The notes under the pieces: generated by a model | The model's database searches: none | Told to the model about the DNA's origin: nothing | What the model saw: the letters and a program-made list of their open reading frames with translations, nothing else | Shown here: piece by piece, positions 10,701-48,240 of the stretch | Numbering within the stretch: position 1 is the stretch's first letter | How the letters are laid out: each line of letters opens with the position of its first letter | From: Tachypleus tridentatus | Taxonomy: Eukaryota > Arthropoda > Merostomata > Xiphosura > Limulidae | Assembly: GCF_004210375.1 (NCBI RefSeq) | Contig: NC_134830.1 | Location: 169,205,874 to 169,269,873, forward strand | Reading direction: 5' to 3' | DNA length: 64,000 nt | Made by a program: the position numbers and the translations under genes

Positions 10701-13700
10701 CATCCATGTCTGCGTTGATCACTCCACACCCAGTGTACGGTGTGATGAGTGTTTGTAAAATGACTGGTAAAAGATATGACAAATATCACTCACAATACGT
10801 TTTGCTTATATGTTGTCCAAAATTTGGCATTAGTTTAGCTCTGAAACAAAGTTTGATGTAGTTCGATCCTCTTGGGTTCGTTCGGACCCCAAGCACATTT
10901 TAATACAATTTTGTGTTTTTTGTTACATATTCGAGAAATCTGTTTCTTCATTCAGTATTTTATTAGTTTTAATTGTAAGATGAAAATTAGAGAAGATGTG
11001 ACCCTATATTATTGAAATATACGCCAATTATGACAATATTTTGTCTAAATATGAGAAAATGGTATAAGTAAATTTCATAATTTGTAATAATAAATCACAT
11101 ATTATATACTTATGAGACACAGTCTTTCTTACAGTTTATCTACACAATGCTATGAGAAGCCAGTATGCTAACTTTTCAACATCTTAATCATAGCTTCAAC
11201 ATTATGATCATTAAATATATGCGTGATCCGTATAGACCCCAGGTGTACTGAACGTTGGATATTTTAACGTGTACTGATGAAGGTTAATATTACATGAATA
11301 AGTGAGTAAGTTTGAATCCCACCTCTGAACATGCTCGCCCTTTCAGCCGTAGAGGCTTATAATGGGTAGGTCAATCCCACTGTTCGTTGGTTTGTTTAAT
11401 TTTGTATTTCGCGCAAAGCTACACGATGGCTATCTGTGCTAGCTGTCCCTAATTTAGCAGTGTAAGACTAGGGATAAGGCAGCTAGTCATCACCAACCAC
11501 CACCAACTCTTGGGCTACTCTTTTACCAACGAACAAGGCCCGGCATGGCCAAGCGTGTTAAGGCGTGCGACTCGTAATCTGAGGGTCGCGGGTTCGCATC
11601 CCCGTCGCGCCAAACATGCTCGCCATTTCAGCCGTGGGGGCGTTATAATGTGACGGTCAATCTCACTATTCGTTGGTAAAAGAGTAACCCAAGAGTTGGC
11701 GGTGGGTGGTGATGACTAGCTGCCTTCCCTCTAGTCTTACTTACACTACTAAATTAGGGACGGCTAGCACAGATAGCCATCGAGTAGCTTTGTGCGAAAT
11801 TCAAAAACAAACAAACGAACAGTGGAACTGACAGTCACATTATAACGCCCCCACGGCTGAAAGGACTAGCATGTTTGATGTGGCGGGAAATCAAACCCGC
11901 GACCCTCGGATTACGACTCGAGTGCCTCAACCACCTGGCCATGCAGGGCCATCTGTTCGCTCTTAAAGAGTATCCTAAGAGTTGGTGGTAGCTGTTGTTA
12001 ATCACCTGTCTTTCCTCCAGTATATCACTTCTAAATTAAACGATGACTAACGCAGATAACCTTTCAAAAGCGAAACAACCAATAAGCAAACTTTATATTG
12101 ATGATTTAAGTGAAATGTGGCCAGTCGAAGGTTGGTTAAACATATGCTTCTGTTGATAGATTGCGCGCTTCAGTGTTGGCTTACCTGTCACTATTCTCTC
12201 CAGCGATCCCAAATCTGTAAAACCAAATGTTTTGGCTATATTGATGTTTCCTTACTTTCATGCTAGGATCAAAAGCAAATACCTGACAGCCAAACCGTTC
12301 CATCTCCTTGTCAAACGACCACTCGTCATTTATTCTGTAATGAATAAAAAGTAAAAAATTCATAAATGTTATGTTTTTATTCTTAATTATCTTTTCTTTA
12401 TGTAAGACATATGTGCGTCATTCTTTGTATATCACAGTAAACAACCAAATTGATCAAACCTAAGTTCGCCGCGTGCATCTCCTCTACAAAAACTGATAAT
12501 GTTCGAAAGGTATTACAAAAATGCACGTGCTCATAGGATAAATGACTACTTTAGCATATGGAAAAATTACTTCAACCCAGTGATTCAGATAGATAGGTGG
12601 CAAATGTTACAAACCCAACTCAGATCTCAGCTACTAAGTATTCCCTTAGAAATATATTCGTAAATGTGGTCCCTCTTATATCGTTTCACTTATTGATTGT
12701 AAGATGCGACATCTAACGTTTAACTCGACAACACGTATTCCACCTTTAAGAATCACGAGTCATGTTTCGTACCTTGCTGATAAAGTTTCCTTTAAGATCT
12801 TAATGTAACAATTTAACCAATATATTGTAGTCAGTTAAAATACTTGTCTGTAAGTCATATACCACCTATTTCTTCATCGATAAACCGTACACATACCTAA
12901 AACCAAAACACACATTTATAATATACAGAATCTGAAGTAGGTATAGAACTGATCAGGAACATCTATAGCAATGTTCGAAATAGCGAAACTGTTTTATTGG
13001 CTCTTTTCACAGGGGATTGTTTGTTTGTTTTTTAATTTCGCGCAAAGCTACACGAGGGCTATCTGCGCTAGCCGTCCCTAATTTAGCAATGTAAAACTAG
13101 AGGGAAGGCAGCTAGTCATCACTACCCACCCGCCAACTCTTAGGCTTTTACCAACGAATAGTGGGATTGACCGTAACATTATAACGCCCCCACGGCTGAA
13201 AGGGCGAGCATGTTTGGCGCGACGGGGATGCGACTCGCGACCCTCAGATTACGAGTCGAACACCTTAACCCACCTGGCCATGTCGGGCCAATATTTCAGT
13301 AACCAAACTCTCTGCCATTACAAAAACACTAGTTTTGTTATCAATTCAGTTACTATTATCTCCGCCCCCTAGTGGCACAGCGGTTTCAATACCCGTGGTA
13401 GGCAGATCACAGACAGTCCTCTGTGCAACTTTGTGCATAACTTCAAACAAATAAGTACTATTCTCTCCAACTGACAGGCTTTGGGGAAAGAAGTGTATGT
13501 AATAGCATTGCCAAGAGCTTAAAATAATATTCCTAAGCGCCGAAATTGTCTTCGCCCATCCATTCTTAGAAAAAATTAATAAATACATCTACTTTTACAT
13601 TTATGTAATTTTTGTTGTTTTTATTTATTTATTTTGAACACTGGTATGGTAAACTAAACAAAGGGTTGTCTGTGCATCCCTATTATTGAGCTTATAGACT

Positions 13701-15907
13701 TAAAGGGAAGGTAGCTAGTCAACGAAACAAACCGTAAGTTCTTAGTTTGGTTTGGTTTGAATTTCACGCAAAGCTACACGATGGCTATCTGCGCTAGCCG
13801 TCCCTAATTTTACAGTGTAAGACTAAAGGGAAGGCAGCTAGACATCATCACTCACCACCAACGTTTGGGCTTCTCTTTTACCAACGAATAGTGGGATTAA
13901 CCATCACATTATATCACCCCACTGCTGAAAGGACGAGCATGTTTGATGTGACGGGGATTCGAACCCGTGACCCTCAGATTACGAGTAGAGCGCCCTAACC
14001 ATCTAGCTAATGCTGGGCCGTTTAGACAAGAAAACAAAACACAACAATCCACCAATAAAAAACGGCCGCGTACATCGGATCATGCGTCATTAGCGCAAAA
14101 TATATATATATATCGCGCTCCGTCATTTGGACTAATTGGTGCATAGTAAGGATAGCTGTTAAATCCCACGATTCAATAAGAGTATTCTAGAAAATGGCGA
14201 TGGACAGTGTTGACAAGTTGTCTTCTCTGTAGTTCGTCACTTTAAAATTAGTAGTAGCTATCGCATATGTTTGAGTAGCAGAACGAAATTCAACAAAACA
14301 AAACAAATTAACTCGAGAGTTATTTTAATTGTAAAAAGAAACACGTAGGATATTAAATAAATACACTGTTAGTGCATCATTGAAGCGACGTACTTTCATG
14401 TATCTTAAATTGAACCCACCAGATTTTTCTTCACCTACCCGAATGAATAAACAGTACAGTTTGGCCGAAGTCCTGGACCAGGTGTTAAACAGATTACTTT
14501 GTCCCCATCAATTTGATCTTCTTGAAGTGGCACTCCACCAACGGATAAAGCGGACTCGCAAAGAGTAGAAGGGTGCCGGATATACGTCTTCAGACGCTTA
14601 TAGCTATCTTCGAGTACGCTACCTTAGTAAAAGAACACAGAAGAGGGTATTTAAAAATTCGAAGTGTCATTACTAGTGCGCATCTGATTCGGAGCACTTA
14701 TTTTAGTTAGGTATTTCTCAGGCCCTGAAAGTATCTGGAAGATAACCAGGGGGCAGTCAGAAACAGAAGTTTCTCTTCACCCAATCAGCTTCGTGACTAA
14801 TGGAAAAAAAGGACTTTCGAGAAGCGCAAAATCAATGTTTTCGGCTTCGCGAAGAATATATTTACTTAATGTAGGTTATTAATTAACGTATTAATCTAAA
14901 TTGTGTTACGGATATTTTTGTTGTACAATTCAATAACATTGCATGGTCTATATAGCAGTCCTTGTGTTTACGTAGTTGTGGGGGGGGATCTTGGTGTATG
15001 TACTTCAAATAGACAGAGTATAAGTAAACAGAGGATTGAATAAAATATATTTAAAGGAAAAGCATTTATGGCTATTACTACACACATTTAAAAAGTGTTA
15101 CGTCTTTAAAACGTGATGGAATAAACAACTGATGGTAAAAAATAATTAACCATGATTTCCATAATATATTCCAAGGTTTTTCATGTTTTTTTATATTACA
15201 ACTGAATTTAAGTAAAAATATAAATTTCGTTTGCGATATTTTGGCTTTACAACAGTCGTAAATGTAAAATGAGGACCAAGTTAAACTGGTTGTGGTATCG
15301 TGTCTTTTCTTTGTGAAAACACTTCTCAGTACTGATAGTAAAATTAAAATGAATTTAAATTACACGACTTTGCAATATTTTAGAGAATTAAAAGGAAATT
15401 TTTCGGTTGTGCGTTTCACACATCAATAACTAATGTTAAGTCATCGTATAAAAAAAGTGTTACGTCCGTTTCTTTGCCCGTTTTGTCCTACAGTATAAAA
15501 ACAAAATAATCTTGTATGTCTATTCAGCGAAATGTTATGAGGAAAATCAATGCAATATGGAATAATTTATATATATATTCATTTTTATAAACTCTAAAAT
15601 TATACCTTTCGCGTAAACCTATCTATATACATTATTTGTGTAATTGTTATTTTTTCTACATATATAATACTTTATAAATAATTAAAATCATCTCTATTTA
15701 GTAAAAATTAGTTTATCTATATAAAATACGTCACCTCTTTCTCGTAATCCTTGCATTCTGTGTTCTTGAGTAAAATAAAGTATGCTATAAAACAACCCAC
15801 TTGTTACCACAAAAGTAACCACAAACGATGCAACCTTTTTTACCGTTTACTGGAACGAACGTTAAGAAGGTACAACGCTTCCTAGCAGTATGTAACCACG
15901 GTAACAT
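7708..15907 (-). CDS. METTL24: Methyltransferase-like protein 24 (METTL24-like), 5 exons
   Basis: Exons on the minus strand: 15735-15907, 14439-14622, 12185-12334, 9358-9517, 7708-7923. Splice phases agree at every junction and give about 293 aa. Exon 1 starts MLPWLHTARKRC and encodes a basic stretch followed by a hydrophobic segment (about residues 25-45), a type II signal anchor. Exons 2-5 hold a SAM-dependent methyltransferase fold: NCTVYSFG, then NDEWSFDKEMERFGC and FDPS (cofactor-side motifs), and the FkbM-type motif VLKMDVEGAEWDAL; the C-terminus has CVEIHLHFGLDF and DYLFYELAW. Family members are predicted lumenal or Golgi methyltransferases of unknown substrate. Oddities: exon 1 carries one base too many in a run of six A (plus 15836-15841) between NGKK and VASF, so the anchor is out of frame with the start; and intron 4 uses a GC donor (9356-9357). 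Out-of-frame ATG at 15914. Family call is firm; exact paralogue is not. Confidence 0.85.
8056..8329 (+). mobile_element. tRNA-Thr-like SINE with target duplication
   Basis: Plus copy with complete head, body and tail (TAGCTTTACGCGAAATTCAAA), in METTL24-like intron 4. Flanks TCATCCTCAAA (8045-8055) and TCACCCTCAAA (8330-8340) form an 11-bp target-site duplication with one mismatch. Confidence 0.9.
8602..8731 (-). mobile_element. tRNA-Val-like SINE (second family)
   Basis: A short minus-oriented SINE. On the plus strand it runs from tail (GGAATTAAGCACAAAGCTAC) through GGTATCGAAACC (B-box) to CGCTGTGCCACGGGGG (head). The family's head resembles tRNA-Val (anticodon loop CTCACAA). Direct repeats TATTGGAAAA at 8592-8601 and 8732-8741 are the target duplication. 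Confidence 0.75.
8752..9018 (-). mobile_element. tRNA-Thr-like SINE
   Basis: Minus copy placed directly beside the tRNA-Val-like SINE. Tail (GTTTGTTTGTTTTGGATTTCGC) at left, B-box (GGATTCGAACC) and head (GGCCATGCCGGGACC) at right. CCAAGAG on both sides (about 8742 and 9020) looks like the target duplication. Confidence 0.9.
10370..10880 (+). other. Unrecognised coding-like relic (possible piggyBac-like tail)
   Basis: Within METTL24-like intron 3, unusually GC-rich for this window and open in two frames on both strands. One plus frame at 10543-10755 reads VDLGLFDTRQHAGQG and later HVETIHVCVDHS, RCDECL; a neighbouring frame continues YDKYHSQY. The spaced Cys/His residues vaguely recall the C-terminal cysteine-rich domain of piggyBac transposases, but I cannot identify it. 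No exon of the host gene is expected here because flanking exons join in phase. Confidence 0.25.
11387..11952 (-). mobile_element. tRNA-Thr-like SINE, middle copy of a nested stack
   Basis: Minus-oriented SINE in two parts, 11387-11535 (tail and body, GTATTTCGCGCAAAGC to TTTTACCAACGAACA) and 11822-11950 (GTGGAACTGACAGTC to GGCCATGCAGGGCC). It is split by the inner plus copy. It entered the outer SINE and was later hit itself. Confidence 0.88.
11536..11813 (+). mobile_element. tRNA-Thr-like SINE, inner (youngest) copy
   Basis: Complete plus copy from GGCCCGGCATGGCCAAGCG to a CAAAAACAAACAA tail, with an intact B-box region. Target duplication AACGAACA at 11528-11535 and 11814-11821, exactly inside the body of the middle SINE. 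Its sequence is close to the window consensus, consistent with being young. Confidence 0.93.
13020..13290 (-). mobile_element. tRNA-Thr-like SINE
   Basis: Minus copy in METTL24-like intron 2, close to consensus: tail AATTTCGCGCAAAGCTACAC, body, then GACCCTCAGATTACGAGTCG and GGCCATGTCGGGCC. A GTTTGTTTGTTTT run marks the A/C-rich tail. Confidence 0.92.
13362..13455 (+). mobile_element. tRNA-Val-like SINE fragment
   Basis: Plus-oriented head CCCCTAGTGGCACAGCGG, then TTTCAATACCCGTGG (B-box) and the tail-like TGCAACTTTGTGCATAACTT. The head's middle (anticodon arm) is deleted. Confidence 0.65.
13742..14018 (-). mobile_element. tRNA-Thr-like SINE
   Basis: Minus copy in METTL24-like intron 2 with tail (TTTGAATTTCACGCAAAGC), body, B-box (GGGGATTCGAACCCG) and head (CTAATGCTGGGCC). 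Confidence 0.9.
14140..14310 (+). mobile_element. tRNA-Thr-like SINE, decayed 3' part
   Basis: Plus-oriented traces: AAATCCCACGATTC, GATGGACAGTGTTGACAAG, TTAGTAGTAGCTATCGCA and GAACGAAATTCAACAAAACA follow the body and tail order of the family. The head is not visible. Confidence 0.55.
14623..15734. other. METTL24-like intron 1, nothing recognised
   Basis: AT-rich, with a GTGGGGGGGGATC run near 14980. No repeat or exon recognised. The exon 2 acceptor (TTACTAAG) and exon 1 donor (GTGACG) bound it; phases 1 and 1 agree. Confidence 0.5.
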
Positions 15908-16439
15908 TCTTCATCGGCTAAAAATAAAATAAAAGTGTACACGATAGTGTTACAAAGTTGTTAAGCCACAGATGTTTCTAACATAAAATGACCACCAAAC
16001 ACTGTGCATTACACGTAGTTCTAGAATTCAATACTGACACACATGCATCACGAGATCCCCTAGTAAGTAGATGCTTCAGGTCTGGTTTGACCCCTGTATA
16101 ACGATAAGGCGTGTTAGGGTTATTTGAAAGATGCTTCATGACCTACTTTAAGCCTTAGTGAATTGTATTCAAACAGGAACGTCGACTTTTTGGATATATA
16201 TAAACAGGTTTTTATCATCTATTTAAGCCTTCCTCAAACCACACAGATAAACGCGAAGTTCATTTTGTTAATACTCAAACGTCAACATTTTAAGCGTCTC
16301 GTTATGAATCCGTTCTTAAAATTACGTAATACAACCATTTGTATTATATCTGACCATTGTAAAAAAGAGCTACACAAGCGACTAACTCTGCTCTGTCCAT
16401 CGTATTAAATATGTTTTAGAGGAAAATCACCTTGTACCA

Positions 16440-16570
16440 TCGACTACGTCCACTGCGGAGAATTGAACCCCGTATTCAGCGTTGTAGGTACGTAAACTTA
16501 CTGCTGTCCCACCAGGGGGCCACGGGTATCGAAACCTGATCTTTTAGTTATGAGTCCGTAAACTTTCAGT
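16440..16570 (-). mobile_element. Two tRNA-Val-like SINE head fragments side by side
   Basis: GAGAATTGAACCCCG to CTGCTGTCCCACCAGGGGG, followed at once by CCACGGGTATCGAAACCTG to GAGTCCGTAAAC. Both are minus-oriented tRNA-like heads without clear tails. Confidence 0.5.
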
Positions 16571-16956
16571 GGAGATGAACACACAAGCTAATTCTTCCAA
16601 TTAAATGGTGTTACAGAAATAAGCTATGGGGAAATCATAATTCATAAAATGGAAATATGTATTAAAAAATTATGAAAATTCAAATGTTCGATTTCAACTG
16701 AAATAATGAAAGTAATACAGTAATATTTCCACACCTCTAAATTACCTTATTTCTTTACCACTAATTTTTAAAATTTCGACACTGCGTTTAGGTCATCTGC
16801 TAAAATATTTCACAGTGTAGGCAAGAGACCAATTTAATAAAACAATTTATCCATTTTTATTTTATTCAATTATTTCAACATATTTAAAATACAATTCCAT
16901 CTTGTGTATTAACTGTATAAAAGTTAAAATATTTTCTCATATTGAAAGAAAACTTT

Positions 16957-17498
16957 TTTTTCTACCTTCGCGCAAAGCTACATGAGGGCTATCTGCAATA
17001 GCCGTCTTTAATTTAGCAACATAAGACTAGAGGGAAGGTGGCTAGTCATCACCAACCACCGTCAACTCTTTTACCAACAAATGGTGAAATCGATCGTCAC
17101 ATACCGCCCCCACGTCTGATAAGGACGAGCGTGTTTTGAGTGGTATGGTTTACTTTGAATTTCGCGCAAAGCTACACGAGAACTATCTGCAAGAGCCGTC
17201 TTTAATTTAGCAGCGTAAGACTAGAGGGAAGGCAGCTAGTCATCGCCACCCACCCTCAACTCTTGGGCTACTCTTTTACCAACGAATAGTGGGATTGGCC
17301 GTTACTTTATAACGCACCTACGGCTGAAAGGGCGAGCATGTTTGGTTCGACTGGGATTCGAACCCGCGATCCTCAGATTACGAGCCGAGTGCCTTAACCA
17401 CCTAGCCATGCCGGGCCAGTTTTGTGTGAGTGAGACTCAAATCCGCGACCCTCAGAATGCGAGTCGAGCGCCCTCATCACTTTTCCATGTCGGGGCCC
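16957..17498 (-). mobile_element. tRNA-Thr-like SINE split by another SINE
   Basis: Part one 16957-17140 (CTTCGCGCAAAGCTAC to GGACGAGCGTGTTTTG), part two about 17417-17498 (GTTTTGTGTGAGTGAGAC to CCATGTCGGGGCC). Together they make one minus-oriented SINE interrupted by the copy at 17144-17416; GTTTTG repeats at both joints. Confidence 0.82.
17144..17416 (-). mobile_element. tRNA-Thr-like SINE inserted in a SINE
   Basis: Complete minus copy: TTTGAATTTCGCGCAAAGC at left, TGGGATTCGAACCCGCG and GCCATGCCGGGCC at right. It has the same orientation as its host SINE, so the pair could be misread as a tandem. Confidence 0.88.
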
Positions 17499-17499
17499 A

Positions 17500-19648
17500 A
17501 GAAAGAAAATTAAATTACATTATCAGTCGTCATAAATAGTATGTAGCTGGGAAATACATTTTTAAAAAGGCATCTTTTTATTAAATTTAATAAAACATTT
17601 TATTTGGTCAAACTTCGCATAATATTGTTTTTTAGATCTGTCCAGAATATCTATAGATCACGCAACTTTGTTGAAATTTTGGTTAAAAAGTTAGCACACA
17701 GGATTACGTACAAAAGTCATGAAGGTTTTCAAATGAGGCCCAAAACTCGAGCGCTTGCAAATAGTTCACTATTCATTTAGAGTACCCGTCTACTGGACGA
17801 AAGTTAAACTTCGATGATGCTTCTACTAAACGACAAACTGAATTAACTTATTCAGAAGAATAAAAAAACTATTCAAAGGCGCTCGATTTGTGGATTTCTT
17901 TTGAAAACCATTACAACTTTGTGGAAAGATACTAATGTGTTTTGGATACTGTTTTACACATCATGGTAGTCAGATAACATCTATTTACAAAATTTCATTG
18001 GATCTGATAACGACGACTTATAGTGGGTTACCTTATCTCTTCAGCTCGGTTGGTTGAGCACTTGACTAACATAGAAAGTTCAGTTCCTAATATAGGGAGT
18101 AGAAAATGCTGAATTTATACAGCAGATGAATTAATCCATCAAGCAAGAAGTTTAAAATACACCCCCCTTTTCGACACCAACTCTTTACCATCACCATTGA
18201 ATGTAGATATCTGAAAACGTTATACCGGATGTGTTATTGACAGAAGAGAAAGAAAAGAGATCAATGAATCTAAAGTAAGAGAATTAAAGAATCCAGAATT
18301 AGTTACAGATGTAAACAGGTGTACCACAAGAAAATTCCATTTGCTTTAATTGATTAAACTTGGAGTAAAATCCGTTAGAAACTTGTGTGTGTTAGCGTCT
18401 TTGTATTGGTTGTAAAAGATATTTTATTATTCATTGATTGGTTTGAAACTGGTGGTGATGAGAGGTTATTAGAAAAAATCCATGTTTGTATTGTTGTTTG
18501 TGTACTTGATCAGGATACGAGACTTCGGTAAGATCTACATTTATAAATTGTACGTTCTGAGTGACCACAAACTATAGAATTGACTACATACTGATCAATG
18601 TTGAGATTCGTGTCTGTTCTTAAATAAATTCTTTGTTTTCAGAAATGAAAACAGCACAATTTTGAAGAAGTACAACAATGACAAGAAATTAAGTGTGTTT
18701 ATTTCCCACAGCAGATACATGGTCATTCAAGTGAATCTCAGCTACACAGGGAAACAAACTATTCAAACATAAGTTCACCGAAACAAAAACGATCACAATT
18801 TCGTACGTTCTTTCCGAATTTGGTGACATTACATACTGACACCTGATGGACACCAGAATATATAGAAGGTAACAGCTGTGAAACAAGAATTCCAAGTTAA
18901 GCAAGCCTGAACACAATGATTTTTGATGAAAACTAATAATAAAAAAAATGTCTGGTATTGTAATACAGTAAACATTACACAATTTTATGATGCTGTTTAT
19001 ACTATTACAGAAGATTTAAAAAATCTTTTAAGAAAGATATAAAGACAAAGAGGGATCTGACAATCTTTCAAATATTGTAACTGATAAATAATTTTAGTAA
19101 CAAGCTAAATTATGTGTGGCCCCAATTTTTCAGTTCTTTTCCAATAATTTTTATATCCAATATTATCATTGGATTTGTATGAAAATTACTCGATACTAAC
19201 AAATTTACCATAAAGTTCACACTTAACTCTGCAGTTTAGATAGGTTGTAACATGAAGGGATATTAAAAAAAAAAAAGGAGGGGAGGGTGTAACGCTCAAG
19301 ATGTGTCTCATACAAACTTCACAAACAAAAATTCAGAATTAAACTTACATTACAACAAGACTTTCTGAGAACTGAACAAAATCAATAGCAGTTTTATAAG
19401 GAGAAAAATTTACTGAAATTATTTTCTGGCATAAAGTGAAAATTTTTAACAGTTATTTTGCTTTCTGAAGTAACATTACAAACATGTTTAGGAATATAAA
19501 ACAATGACACAATTGGAACAAGATGAGAATACTTGTAATCTTCTCCGAAACCAACGTGAAAGCTAATAAAATAATCTGGTCTTTGCTAAACAAGTCGTGA
19601 TGCTGTCATCATGAAATGCTATTGGTCTTTCTGTTTGGTAGAGTAAAT
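17500..19648. other. Intergenic and probable U2AF65 3' UTR, little recognised
   Basis: AT-rich. A tRNA-like trace at 18043-18105 (AGCTCGGTTGGTTGAGC, then AGTTCAGTTCC) may be an old SINE head. A minus-strand AATAAA at about 18695-18700 could end a long 3' UTR of U2AF65, but nothing else supports it. Confidence 0.35.
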
Positions 19649-47019
<27,371 letters not shown>

Positions 47020-47052
47020 TTTCAGTCAATTCCACTCGTTTCAATATTAGTG

Positions 47053-48240
47053 TTTAATGTCAAAAATATTCTTAGGTCAGTAATGTTCAACCTACCCAAC
47101 CTACAAAAATAAATTTTGTACATTATGACTTAATATATTATAATTACTAGTATCACATCAAATCTTCATCCTTAAACTTATTTCTTTACTCAGTTTATTC
47201 AGGATACCAACATACAGTCAAAAATACAAAGAAACATTAATGACACATTACAATGTACAGTAGAGGCCTTTCTTTTTTTCTTTAAAGGGTAGAATTATAG
47301 ATAATTAAATATGCAGGCAATAAGAATAGAGGGTAGAATTTAAATAAGAAAAACTCAGACATGACTATAATTAAGGCAGTATAACCTTTCTATACAAGTT
47401 ACCAGTCTTTGAATTTCATAAATAACAAGGGCTGCTCTAGGCTTCACCATTTATTTCTTCTGGCAACAGTCATGTTTGACAACTCTTTCTGCCAACATCT
47501 GATGCCAGTAAAATTTCAAGACAAACATTTTACTGACAATGCAATTACAACATGACACTTGTTTACTATACAGTTTATACATATGATCTTGTCACACATT
47601 ACAAATTCATTGTTCAAAATCTAGTTCCTGGTGTTTGGAACTAGTGACAGTATTACAAGTTTTGTAACTTTTGAGTTCTGACTTTTAAGAGCCACAGAAG
47701 TCCTTCCAACTTTTTATCGTTCTGAAACACTAGGCCCTAAGAACAAGGACAATACAGTTTTAAAAGGGTTTTATCTTCAAAGAGTTGATTATGGTTATGT
47801 ACCTTCATCTACTTAAATACAAATCAAAGGATATATTTTTCTCAAGAAGCCAGATTATCATACACTATCAGAATATTAATTTTCCATCTCACTTGTCACA
47901 TGTGGTTCAAATGTATTTAAAAACAAAATCTCTTACTTAACAACTAGGTACCTTTTTACAGAATATCACAAAGATAACTTATTTGGAAACAATGCTAAGC
48001 TAGCAATTAAACTTGTGCATACTTTCACACTGTAGGTATTTATCTCTTAAAACAATACACAACTCCCACCATGAAAATGAAGTTAAAAAAAAAAAGAGTA
48101 CACAATTTGTATGACTTCAGTCAATGTAACTAATCTGATGATATGAATTTCCAGTCTTCAGTATCACAGTTTTATATGTTATCAAATTTCAGATTCACAT
48201 TTGTAATAATTACATTTCCTAATGTGAAATGAAAAAATAC
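47053..48240. repeat. Segment upstream of U2AF65 matching its intron 4, split by about 890 bp
   Basis: 47053-47210 and 48104-48240 are together the counterpart of 39611-39900. The intervening 47211-48103 has no match in the intron copy. It starts only about 34 bases before the U2AF65 start codon, so it overlaps the likely 5' UTR or promoter. Confidence 0.8.

Larger units (their letters stand above)
11309..12090 (+). mobile_element. tRNA-Thr-like SINE, outer copy of a nested stack
   Basis: Left half 11309-11386 (ACATGCTCGCCCTTTCAGCC to CCCACTGTTCG) and right half 11953-12090 (CTTAAAGAGTATCCTAAGAG to CAGATAACC) are the two parts of one plus-oriented SINE. Its head is missing or too diverged to see. 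It is split by the minus-oriented SINE at 11387-11952. CTGTTCG at 11380-11386 and 11953-11959 is that insertion's target duplication. This is the oldest layer. Confidence 0.8.

Noticed and set aside
11546-11620. Possible functional tRNA-Thr gene (CGT loop, B-box intact)
   Set aside because: It is the head of a SINE, followed by the family body and tail; pairing of the acceptor arm is poor and copies are many.
13346-13588. 80-codon minus-strand open frame
   Set aside because: Its start overlaps a tRNA-Val-like SINE fragment; the rest has no motif.
15812-15841. Alternative acceptor TTCGTTCCAG inside METTL24-like exon 1 to avoid the frameshift
   Set aside because: The base after this AG begins an in-frame TAA in the anchor frame, so it does not give an open exon.
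17342-17539. Open frame reading VRLGFEPAILRLRAECLNHL
   Set aside because: This is read-through of the tRNA-like heads of two SINEs, a common false protein in such genomes.
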